The notes beneath the pieces were generated by a model that was not told the DNA's origin, did not search any database, and was given only the letters and a program-made list of their open reading frames with translations. From Pokkaliibacter sp046614695 (GTDB lineage Bacteria > Pseudomonadota > Gammaproteobacteria > Pseudomonadales > Balneatricaceae), in the NCBI RefSeq assembly GCF_046614695.1, contig NZ_JBKKHQ010000014.1:124001-188000 (forward strand): a DNA stretch of 64,000 nucleotides. The letters run 5' to 3'. The position numbers were made by a program, and so were the translations under genes. Of this stretch, positions 8,538-17,800 are shown in pieces; position 1 is the first letter of the stretch, and the number at the start of each line of letters is the position of its first letter.

Positions 8538-11500
8538 TTAGCTCAGCTCCTGACCATAACGTTCTGCCAGGCTGGCGGTTGCGGCACGCAGTTCGCTATC
8601 ACCCGTGGCTATGGCGCCCTGAATGTTGAACTGATGAGGGCTGTCGCTGTCATCTGCCGGGTATTTGAAATAGATCTGGCCGATCTTTTTATCCATTGAT
8701 ACCGAAGACATACTGCCGCCACCAATGATGACCTGAAGTGGTGTAAAGGTCTCAGAGAGAGAGGCCGAGCCCAGCACTTTAATATCGCGAATACGCAGAT
8801 TGTTCGGATCTTTCATGAGCAGTGCGACATCGGCACCGGAAATAGTGCCGTTCGCCATGCAAAGCTCCGCAGCCAGTTTGACGCTGGGTTTGATTTCCAT
8901 GGTGACCTTGGCCACCGCATTGGGGGTGTTGCGCATCGTCTCGATCAGGCTTTGCAGTTTCGGGTCGTGAGCGGCGTACTCCTGCACACGTTTGGCGGTT
9001 GAGCTGGCTTTGTCCTTGGACAGGTGCGACAGCAGCACCTCCGTCATGGAGTCTTTATTGATGTGGCTAAGGTTGGTGTAGGTCGAGGTGTATTTCACCT
9101 CGCCAAGCTGACAGGTCCGTTTCTTGTGGGCCAGTGCCTTGTTATTCAGTGCTACCAGCTCATTGATTGTCGCCCGTTGCTCCAGCGTGGGTTCCAGCTG
9201 ATGGGACATATGGGTAATCAGCTCAGCCAGTTTATGAAGATCCAGATCCGCAGCACCTGGGCGCTCTGCCAGAGTATTGCTCTGCAGGTTTCGGATACGG
9301 CTGAATTCTTCCTGAGATTTTTTGTCGGTAAAGCGAGCACCCAGGCGGTCGATCATATTATTCACCGCATCGTGTGAGATCGGGGCCGCCTGCTTGACCT
9401 GCACGTCCACCTGTCGTGTTTTCCAGTCATCGAAGGAGATACTGCCTTCAATGCCGTTGAAGGAGCCATAGTCCTGCAACTGCTGTGAGCCATCATCGGT
9501 CAGGTTAAGGTTCAGGTAGGTCTGCAGCCAGGCGCCAACAGAGGCATTAAAGTTATTGAATATACCCGCTTTAACCGCCGTTACATCGCGCTTGCCTGCC
9601 TGCGCCAGATTCTCATCCTTGGTATGAGCATAGGTGGCGAGGTTAGAGCTGAGTCGCAAGCCGAGTTCACCTCGAATGCGCGCGAAAGGGTTGCTGGTAT
9701 GTTCTGTCGCATCGGTACCCGCTCGCACACCGAAGGAGCCATTCAGATCGAAACTGAAGGACAGCGTTCGTCCATGCTTGTTCTCGAAGTTGGCGCCTTC
9801 TTCCATCATGGCGGTCACGGAGGTTTCGCCGTCGATCAGATCGTTGACGAACTTCTCGATGGCGTTCTCATCAATCGAGAAATCCAGACCACTGCGTCCG
9901 GTGCGAGCGAAGGTGGCTGCGCTGATGAAGCCTGCTCGCAGGTCAAAGCCTGCCCAGCGCGGACCGACGTCTTTCTGCAGGGTATGGGAAAACGCCGGAT
10001 CGTTAAGCTCAACCCCTTGCATGATAGGAATGAGGTTCTGGCCAAAGAAGCCACCGAGGCTGATACCCCGGGCCTTGTTCTTGCCAAGACTGACGATAAG
10101 GTCGCCCTCATCACGCAGGAAGGTCATGGAGCGGGCCACGCCGGATGTCAGTCCAGCCATTACCGAGGTAAAGATTGCTGCCTGGGAGACCGGGTTGTAG
10201 GTGGTGCTGATACCGCCATCATAAGCGCGACCAAAGGAGATGGAGTCGCCTTCCTTCAGTGACAGAATCACATCCCGCATGGCCTCTTTCAGTTGCTGCT
10301 TGTCTTTGGCATCCAGTGCGGAGCGGCTGGTCATGGCCACGCCATGATCGTCCTTATGGAAACCTTTGACGAAACCCTTGAGGGTGTCGTAGTTGTTCTC
10401 CAGGTCCTTGAAATTGCCGTGGCCCATGTCGGTAAAGGTACGCACCTGCTGGTTACGGTATTCGTTATCACGGATATTGAGGAAGTCGTTGCGGATAGAA
10501 CTCAGAACCTCGCTTTGTGACTGGGCGTTGCCCAGAGAAAGGCCTTCCAGTCGCGTTAGTACGCTATCGAGTTTATCCAGAGTGACGGCGTTCAGGATCA
10601 GGCGGGCTTTGGTCAGGCCGCTGTCATCACTGATATCCCGACGACGATTACCGGGATGATTGTGGGGGTGGCTAAGCTCAATACCGGCTTCATCCAGGGC
10701 CTCCAGTAATCGCGCTGTCTCGCTGCGACTGGCCTGCATGCCGTTATTGCTCCAGATATTTTTGAGCTCTTTAGCGAGGTTGTGGTTGTCATCCTTGCCG
10801 GAGGTGTTCTGGTGTTTCGCTTTGCTTTTCAGCCTGCCATTTTTATCAATCAGACCTGCCTTCACAGCCGTCAGCGCCAAAGAGTGGAAGCTGGAGGTGT
10901 CCAGCTCGTCACGCAAATGCTGAATCTCATCAAGCAGTTGCAACCCTTCCTCTGCCAGTGGCGAATAGTGCGGGTTGAGCTCGGGGTGCTTAAGTTTGTG
11001 CAAGCGTTCATCGATCGACTCACGTTTGACGGCCAGTGGCTCGGAGCGCGTGTGCAGGGTCGTATGCAGCTTGCCCAGATCTTTGTACAGACTGTCGAGC
11101 CCATCGCGGCCCTTGTATTGGTGCTGGATGGCCTTGCCGGCAATCTTGAGCGGGCGGGGTGTTTGGGTATCAAGGCGGAAGTAATGAGCGCGCAGGCGCT
11201 CGCGAAAGCCACTTTGTACTTTCTGGGTTTTTTCCGCGTTATTAAAACCCAGCAGACCGGCTTTGAATTTCACCTCGCGACCCAGCACCCGCTTACTTTT
11301 CTGGGCATCCGCCAGTCGCTTGAACTTGATATCAAACGGGGTGTTCTCGCGAACATCCGGTGACTCTTCTGCGGTACTACGCTTCCAGTCACCTTCGGTT
11401 GAAAGGTTCCATCGCTTGCCATCGCGATGCAGGGTAAGTTGCTGGCGGTCACGTGTGGAGAAATAAGGCGGTGCGCTGACTTCTGCCGGAGCCTCGGGCG

Positions 11501-14297
11501 CAGGCGCTGCGGCTTCCTCGCCAGCCTCTGTCTCGGACGGCTGCTCAAGCAATTGCCATTGGGCGGCTCTGGCAGTATCACGTTTACCCCAGGCGCTTTC
11601 CGGCATGCGCAGTACCTGACCCTTGTCCGTCAGGCCCACCAGATTGTGCTTACCATCGACATAGAGGTTGGTCAGCTTTTGTCCCTCGGGAATACCGGTC
11701 AGAGGTAACTTGAAAGACGGCTGCATGGCGGTGTGAAAGGCGCGCGAGTTATTAACAACCGTCGCCTCGCCATCATCGTTAAGGCCAATGAACTGATGGG
11801 TATTGAGCACAGCGGCGCTGACGAAATTATCGGCTGCGGTGCTGCCGGTCAGCTGGCCGCCCACGCTGGGCTGGTTACGCTGAATACCCGGGTTATAGAT
11901 GTTGGCCCCCAGCGTTTGCTGGTCACTGGCATCGCTGAAGGCCAGTTTGCGGACCTGGCCATCGGCGACCACATAAGAGTGGCCGTCCAGCCCGCGGCTG
12001 ATGCTCCTGATGTTATGGTTGCCCGGCATTTCCTGCCAAAGTCTGGTGACAGTGTCGCGGTACTGCAGCCGCCCGGCATGGGTTTTAAGGCTGCCGTAGC
12101 GGTCAATGTGCACCGTTGAGTTCTCGCTCGGCGGTGTCTGGATGCCGTTCTTATTGCTGAAGGCGAGGGTGTCGCTCAGATTCCACCCCAGCGCCAGTTT
12201 GCCACGCTCTAGCTCCGGGCAGCTGTGCAGTTGTCCATAGCGACCCTGAACCACGGCCTGAAGCGTGCCTTCATTGTCAGTAAAGAACCCCTTGATGGGG
12301 TAACGACCCTTCTGGGTCTCGTTGGTATTGGTGATAAACCGGCGGGGTAGCTCATCGCCCAGCCCTTCGATATCGGTGGTGTGGTGGCGAAGTGGAATCG
12401 AGCCGTTGTCATCCGGTGCCATCTCTCGCGGGTCATTCAGTGCGACGCTGTAAAGCTCACCGTGACTGTCCGCGATATAGAGAATGCCATTGCTGAGGGC
12501 GACCTGCGCTGGTCGGCCAGCCTCAATATTTTTACTCGGTTGATTGCTGGGGAAGGCGTTGAGATGAAAGCGGAACGAACGCTTGCTCATGCTGCCATCC
12601 GCATCGGGGGTCATGATGCTGACCTCATGGCCGTTTTTGTCATCCGTGACCAGTACCGCAAGAGCGCCGTAGTCGGCGTAATGGTGAGCGGTGACCGGTT
12701 TATCAGATTCAAACAGCACGTTTTGATCGTTCGTCAGATCGCGGATTTGAAAGTGCGAGGCGTCAGGTGCTACCTGCGCTGTCAGCCTGCCGTTGCTGCT
12801 TTGCAGCTGCACCCAGGGCATCACGCCGGGGGCCGGTTCGGGTTTCCAGCTGGCCGATTCATTATCGAAGCGCATCAGGTGGCCATCGTGCATGCGCAGT
12901 GCATTGCCCTGCGTATCCTTGAATACACCATTGATCAGTCCGAAGTGGTTGCTATCGGGTTGTCCGGTCTCCACTTCGGCACGTGCCTTGCCTTTGCCTG
13001 CACCCTGATACACGTCCTTGGACACGCTGGTGTGCAGCGCGATCATGCCGGTATCACTACTGATCAGATAATGGGAGAAACCTTTATTGTCCTTCAGGAA
13101 GGCCTGGTTATGATTTTCTGCACTGCTCTCAGGCTGCTCTACCTCAAGAAACTGTCTGCCATGTGCCGCCAGTGTTTTAGACAGCACCGCTTTCATCTCA
13201 GGTGAGGTATTTGGGTGAAACACCAGGGCTTTACCCGGGGGCTGTTTTTTCTTGGCGGGCTGAGTGTCCTCTGCCAGTGACAACTGGAACTGTATGCCGG
13301 TGCCGCGCATTTGGGGTTCAGGTGTCGGTTCGGGTTTAGGACTTTTGCGCAGCTTGTTGGTGGGGCGCCCTTCGCTGTCATGAGTCACCCAGTGATTAAG
13401 GCGGCTGAAAGGGTTGGTGCGTTTCGCAACCGGAGCTCCTTCCACACTGACCGGAGCGCCTGCCACACGGGTCTGAGAAGAGACTGCCGGGCTCTCGGGC
13501 TCATGATGCTCTTCTACCGCCTCGCGTTCTTCAATGGCGTTTTCTGCCCCTGCATCGGCTCTCTCCTGAGGTGCAGCGATGACGGATGAGGCGCGGGAGC
13601 TACTCGGCGTCACTGCTGGCGAGCGTAGCTGCTGGTCGAACTGGTCGTGATCACCAAAGATCTGATCAAGACTGGCGCTGAATTCATCCACCGGGTTCTT
13701 GACTGCGGGAGTGGATGTATTGGCTGGCAAACGTGGCTCAACCAGTGCCGTTGGGGATTGGTTCGCTTGAACAGGGTTATTTTGTGCCTGTGAGGAGCTG
13801 CCGCCTGGTCTTTCCTGCAGCTGGTTCATGACTGGGTGACTGCGAAGCGGATTTGGCCCTGAGGACAGGTTGGGAGTCTGGGCCTGTTGTGATGAAGCAC
13901 GGGGTTCTACTTGAACGCTTGGGCGGCGTGGCTGATTTTGTAAAGGCGTTAGCGCTGCAGCTAAAGGCGGCGCAGTAAGCGGCCCGGAGCGAACGGTTGC
14001 TGCTGAGGTTGATCGCTCTGGCTCGCGAAGATCACCGGCCGCACGATGATTGCGAATGGCGGTGCGAGGGTGACTTACCGCCTCTCGAAAATTTCTGAAT
14101 TTGCTTCTTAGTTTGCCCTTCTCCGGCTGCTGATGAACTTCCGGCGGTTGCGAACCTGGCTGGGGGCCGGTGACTGCATCGGCTCTGCTTGAGGCTTGAG
14201 GGCGCTGCTGAAGGGAGGTGTCTCGCTGTTGTTGTAAGGGGGTGTTATTGGCAACGGTATTAGCTGGCTTAAACCAAGAGTGAATAGTAGGTGGCAC
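8538..14297 (-). CDS. AvrE/DspE-family type III effector-like giant protein (paralogue B)
   Basis: A 1919-residue AvrE/DspE-like protein, closest in sequence to paralogue C (both end in YGQELS/HGQELE-type tails). Order of parts: disordered, Pro/Ser/Gln-rich N-terminus with ASSRADAV at residue 35; a short acidic motif NHD/DHD..FD..L.SPA.TP shared only with C; NPFSRLNHWVTHDSEG near 295; probable beta-propeller (HSCPE near 690); RERLRAHYFRL near 1028; DDHGVAMTSRSALDA near 1316; and the C-terminal region with QLGEVKYTSTYTNLSHI. The start is placed at GTG 14297, nine bases after AAAGG. An ATG at 14306 directly abuts the AAAGG and leaves it no spacing. The role as an injected effector is inferred from the family; no cognate chaperone gene is adjacent. 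Confidence 0.88.
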   Translation of the reverse strand: MPPTIHSWFKPANTVANNTPLQQQRDTSLQQRPQASSRADAVTGPQPGSQPPEVHQQPEKGKLRSKFRNFREAVSHPRTAIRNHRAAGDLREPERSTSAATVRSGPLTAPPLAAALTPLQNQPRRPSVQVEPRASSQQAQTPNLSSGPNPLRSHPVMNQLQERPGGSSSQAQNNPVQANQSPTALVEPRLPANTSTPAVKNPVDEFSASLDQIFGDHDQFDQQLRSPAVTPSSSRASSVIAAPQERADAGAENAIEEREAVEEHHEPESPAVSSQTRVAGAPVSVEGAPVAKRTNPFSRLNHWVTHDSEGRPTNKLRKSPKPEPTPEPQMRGTGIQFQLSLAEDTQPAKKKQPPGKALVFHPNTSPEMKAVLSKTLAAHGRQFLEVEQPESSAENHNQAFLKDNKGFSHYLISSDTGMIALHTSVSKDVYQGAGKGKARAEVETGQPDSNHFGLINGVFKDTQGNALRMHDGHLMRFDNESASWKPEPAPGVMPWVQLQSSNGRLTAQVAPDASHFQIRDLTNDQNVLFESDKPVTAHHYADYGALAVLVTDDKNGHEVSIMTPDADGSMSKRSFRFHLNAFPSNQPSKNIEAGRPAQVALSNGILYIADSHGELYSVALNDPREMAPDDNGSIPLRHHTTDIEGLGDELPRRFITNTNETQKGRYPIKGFFTDNEGTLQAVVQGRYGQLHSCPELERGKLALGWNLSDTLAFSNKNGIQTPPSENSTVHIDRYGSLKTHAGRLQYRDTVTRLWQEMPGNHNIRSISRGLDGHSYVVADGQVRKLAFSDASDQQTLGANIYNPGIQRNQPSVGGQLTGSTAADNFVSAAVLNTHQFIGLNDDGEATVVNNSRAFHTAMQPSFKLPLTGIPEGQKLTNLYVDGKHNLVGLTDKGQVLRMPESAWGKRDTARAAQWQLLEQPSETEAGEEAAAPAPEAPAEVSAPPYFSTRDRQQLTLHRDGKRWNLSTEGDWKRSTAEESPDVRENTPFDIKFKRLADAQKSKRVLGREVKFKAGLLGFNNAEKTQKVQSGFRERLRAHYFRLDTQTPRPLKIAGKAIQHQYKGRDGLDSLYKDLGKLHTTLHTRSEPLAVKRESIDERLHKLKHPELNPHYSPLAEEGLQLLDEIQHLRDELDTSSFHSLALTAVKAGLIDKNGRLKSKAKHQNTSGKDDNHNLAKELKNIWSNNGMQASRSETARLLEALDEAGIELSHPHNHPGNRRRDISDDSGLTKARLILNAVTLDKLDSVLTRLEGLSLGNAQSQSEVLSSIRNDFLNIRDNEYRNQQVRTFTDMGHGNFKDLENNYDTLKGFVKGFHKDDHGVAMTSRSALDAKDKQQLKEAMRDVILSLKEGDSISFGRAYDGGISTTYNPVSQAAIFTSVMAGLTSGVARSMTFLRDEGDLIVSLGKNKARGISLGGFFGQNLIPIMQGVELNDPAFSHTLQKDVGPRWAGFDLRAGFISAATFARTGRSGLDFSIDENAIEKFVNDLIDGETSVTAMMEEGANFENKHGRTLSFSFDLNGSFGVRAGTDATEHTSNPFARIRGELGLRLSSNLATYAHTKDENLAQAGKRDVTAVKAGIFNNFNASVGAWLQTYLNLNLTDDGSQQLQDYGSFNGIEGSISFDDWKTRQVDVQVKQAAPISHDAVNNMIDRLGARFTDKKSQEEFSRIRNLQSNTLAERPGAADLDLHKLAELITHMSHQLEPTLEQRATINELVALNNKALAHKKRTCQLGEVKYTSTYTNLSHINKDSMTEVLLSHLSKDKASSTAKRVQEYAAHDPKLQSLIETMRNTPNAVAKVTMEIKPSVKLAAELCMANGTISGADVALLMKDPNNLRIRDIKVLGSASLSETFTPLQVIIGGGSMSSVSMDKKIGQIYFKYPADDSDSPHQFNIQGAIATGDSELRAATASLAERYGQELS

Positions 14298-14306
14298 AAC
14301 GAGCAT

Positions 14307-14742
14307 CCTTTCATTAATAGCTAATGAAGCCCAAACAGAACTCCGCCTTCCATGGGGCCAAGTGAGGGTCTTTAAAAATAAATGGTAATAAGCTGACGCT
14401 ATTTGTCAGTGAAAGGACGAAGAGTAATACATTTTTTTTGGTCTGCCAGTCTTTTTAAAATCTTTACATTTATGCACCATTTTGGTGAGCGTAATGCCCA
14501 GTTTTCATGCATGTTTCACGGCTGATTTTTACCGGGGTTAATAATCGCAGAGTAACGCTTGAGGGATTTGTTTAAAGTTATCGCCAGTGCTGTGAATTTT
14601 TTTGTTAATGATAATTCTTATTTAATTTGTGCGAATTAAGGGGGGTTATATTGAGGCTGTTTTTCGTGGTCTTGAGCGGTTTTATAAGCCCGGGAGGGTG
14701 CTATATGAAAGCGGGTTATATGCCATGAATCATGCAGAAGAC
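14307..14742. other. Intergenic region between paralogues C and B
   Basis: About 440 bases without a convincing gene. The part next to B (to about 14417) is its leader, alignable to the leader of C: GGAAGGCGGAG on the minus strand at 14341-14351 and the degenerate promoter box. From about 14420 to 14700 it is AT-rich with several T and A runs, and I see no gene, repeat or recognisable site there. Confidence 0.6.
14390..14417 (-). promoter_or_regulatory. Degenerate counterpart of the hrp box, upstream of paralogue B
   Basis: This segment aligns without gaps to the hrp box of paralogue C and sits at nearly the same distance from the start codon (92 versus 94 bases). The 15-base spacer agrees at 12 positions, including TGAC-N7-GTCA. 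The -10 half is TCAGCTT (C has TCACCTA), but the -35 half is TCCTTT instead of GGAACT. It may be a decayed box or may be used by another factor. Confidence 0.4.
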
Positions 14743-14776
14743 AAAATAAAAACAGGGCTCATTTGAAAGCCCTGTT
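14743..14776 (-). terminator. Rho-independent terminator of paralogue C
   Basis: Stem AACAGGGCT (14751-14759) with AGCCCTGTT (14768-14776), eight-base loop, followed on the minus strand by TTTTATTTT (14743-14750). It begins 27 bases after the stop codon of the gene ending at 14804. Confidence 0.88.
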
Positions 14777-14803
14777 TATATAGGCGTGGAAGATTGTCGG
14801 CGC

Positions 14804-17800
14804 TTATTCCAGTTCCTGCCCATGCTGTGCGGCCAGACTGGCGGCAGCTTCGCGCGTTGAGTCATCGCCTTGGGCTGCTTCCCCCAGAATTGAGAAACTG
14901 CGCGGGCTGTCGCTGTTATCCGAGGGGTAATTGAAGTAAATCTGCCCAACCATCTTGTCCATGGAAACTGCTGAAACGCTGCTGCCACCCGCAATGACCT
15001 GCAGTGGAGTGAAGGTTTCAGTGAGCTTGCCTGACTCCATCACCTTGATATCGCGGATGCGAAGGTTGTTTGGGTCTTGCACCAATTTGGCCACGTCCGC
15101 CCCTGAAAATTCCCGGTTGGCCATATAGCGCTCGGCGGCTAAGCGGATATTCGGTTTGAGCTCCATGGTCACCTTGCCGATGGCATTGGGGGTTTTGCGA
15201 AGGCCTTCAATCAGGGCGTTCAGTTTCGGGTCCTGGGTGGCAAATTCCTCCAATTGTTTGGCGGCGGTGGTGGCTTTGCCGGGGGATAGATGCGAGAGCA
15301 GCACCTGTGTCAGGGATTCCTTGTTCAGCTTGCGCAGGTTGGTGTAGGTCGTGCTGTATTTGACCTCTCCCAACTGGCAGGTCTGGTTTTTGTGGGCCTG
15401 CGCCCGGTTCCCCATCGCAATCAGATCGTTAATGGCCTCACGCTGATCCAGTTTCGGATCAAGACGGCTGGTGAAGTAGGTTTCCAGTCGCGCCAGCTTC
15501 ATCAGATCAAGCTCATTAGCGTCAGGGCGCTCATTGAAATCCTGGCTTTCCAGATTGCGGATTTCCTCCAGTCGGCGCAGGGTTTCCTGATCAGTGAAGT
15601 GGCTTTCTAACTCGGTAATCAGCTTGCTGACGGCATCGTGGGGCAGGGGGCCGGGCTGTTTTACCTGAACATCCACTTGCTTGGTACGTGAATCCTCAAA
15701 AGTGACCCGGCCTTCCACGCCATTAAAGGCACCGTAATCCTGCAGCTGGTGATTGCCATCCTCGGTGGCATTGACGCTCAGGTAGGTCTGCAGCCACAGG
15801 CCTGCCGAAGCGTTGGCACTGTTAAAAAGACCGTACTTGGTGCCGGTGATATCGCGTTTGCCGCCTTCGGCCAAGTCCTCATCCACGGTGCGGGCATAGT
15901 GAGCGATATTGGCACCGAGGGTGATGCCCGCCTCGCCACGAATACGGTTAAAGGGGTTGCTGGTGCGCGGTGTTGTGTCGGAACCCGCGCGGACACCAAA
16001 ACGACCGTTCATATCGAAGCTGTAGGAGAGAGTGCGGCCATGCTTGTTGGCGAAATCGACCCCTTGCTGCATGAGATCCTCAGGAGTGGCGGTGCCGTCC
16101 ACCAGTCCGTTGACGAAACTCTCGATATCATTTTCGGCGATGCCAAACTCAAGGCCGCTGCGTGAGGTATGGCCAAAAACGTTGGAGGCAACGAAGCCTG
16201 CGCGAAGGTCAAAGCCTGCCAGTTGTCCGCCGCCGACATCGGTATTGAAGGCGGTTGAAAACGCCGGATTATTCACTTCGACGCCGCTCATGATGGGCAA
16301 TACGTTCTGGCCAAAGAAACCGCCAAGGCTGATGCCCTGGGCCTTGTTCTTGCCCATGGTGACGTAAAGATCACCTTCGTCACGCATAAAGGTTAAGGAG
16401 CGGGATACTCCTGAGGTGGCGCCGGCCATCACCGAAGTGAAGATGGCCAGCTGGGTGACCGGGTTATAGAGCGTGTTTACGCCGCCTTCATAGGCGCGGC
16501 CAAAGGAGACTGAATCGCCTTCGCGCAGGGACTGGATGACCTCCGTCATGGCCGCTTTAAGTTCTGCCTTGTCTGTGGCATCCAGTGCTGAGCGGCTGGT
16601 CATGGCCACGCCGTGATCGTCTTTGGTGAAGGCCTTGATAAAGCCCTTGGCGGTGTCGTAATTGTTTTCGAGATCCTTGAGATTGCCGTGACCCATGTCG
16701 CTGAAGGCGCGAACGGGATGATTTCGGTAATCATTCTCGCGCAGGTTGAGGAAGTCCTGACGAATACGGGTCAGGCTTGCTTCATTGATGGGCTCATTCC
16801 CCAGGCTGTGGTCTTCCAGGCGCGTCAGAATGGTGTCCAGCTGATCCAGCACCGTTGTGTTCAACACCAGACGAGCCTTGGTCATGCTGGCTTCATCTTT
16901 GGTGTCACGACGACGCGAGCCGACTTCATCGCGGGTATGGGTGAGCCTTACGCCGCGCTCATCCAGTGCCTTGAGGAAGCGGGCCGCTTCACTGTTAGTG
17001 GATTGCATGCCATTGCGATCCCAGACCGCTTTTAGCTCCTGGGTGAGGTCATGATCGTGGGCCTGCACGCCGGTATTTTGATGTTTGGCCTTGGGTTTGG
17101 GTTTCAGTACGCCATGCTGATCCACCAGATTGGCCTTCGCTGCCACCAGTGACAGGGCGTGATAGGTGGAGCGGTCCAGCTCATCGCGGAAGGATTTAAT
17201 ATCATCCAGTAAGCGCTGACCGTCCTCGCCCAGCGAGGCCAGGTTCTCTGCGGGGTTTGGGTTGCGCAAGCGGTGCAGGCGCTGATCCAGCGGCTGGCGG
17301 GGCGCGCCATGCTGTGAGTTGCGGGTGTGCAGTGCGGTGTAAAGGTCATGCATGCTGTCATACACATCCGCGAGTCCGTCACGCCCCTTGTACTGATGCT
17401 GAATCGCCTGAGCTGAAATCTTGACCGGGCGCGGTGTCTGCATATCCATGCGGAAGTAGTGAGCGCGTAGGCGTTCACGAAAGCCACTTTGAATATTCTG
17501 TTTTTTCTCGATGTTGCTAAAACCCAGTGCTCCGGCTTTCAGAGTGACTTCGCGGCCCATGATGCGTTTGCTTTTTTGAGCATCGGCAAGGCGCTGGAAC
17601 TTGGTGTCAAAAGGCGTGGAGGCGGAAACATCAGGCGGGCTGGCGGCGTTGCCTTCCTGCCAGCTGCCATCGGTATTCAGGTTCCATGACTGGCCGTTCT
17701 GATTCAGTGTCAGCTGTTGTTGATTCTGGGTGGAAATATGCGCTGGCTGACCGGCTTCGGCGGTATTTGTGCTGCCGGGGGCCGCGAGAGGTTGCCACTG

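Noticed and set aside
14450..14530. GAAAACT...CACCAAA on the minus strand as a second hrp box for paralogue B
   Set aside because: The -35 half matches poorly and the CACC lies only 12 bases away, not 15-16.
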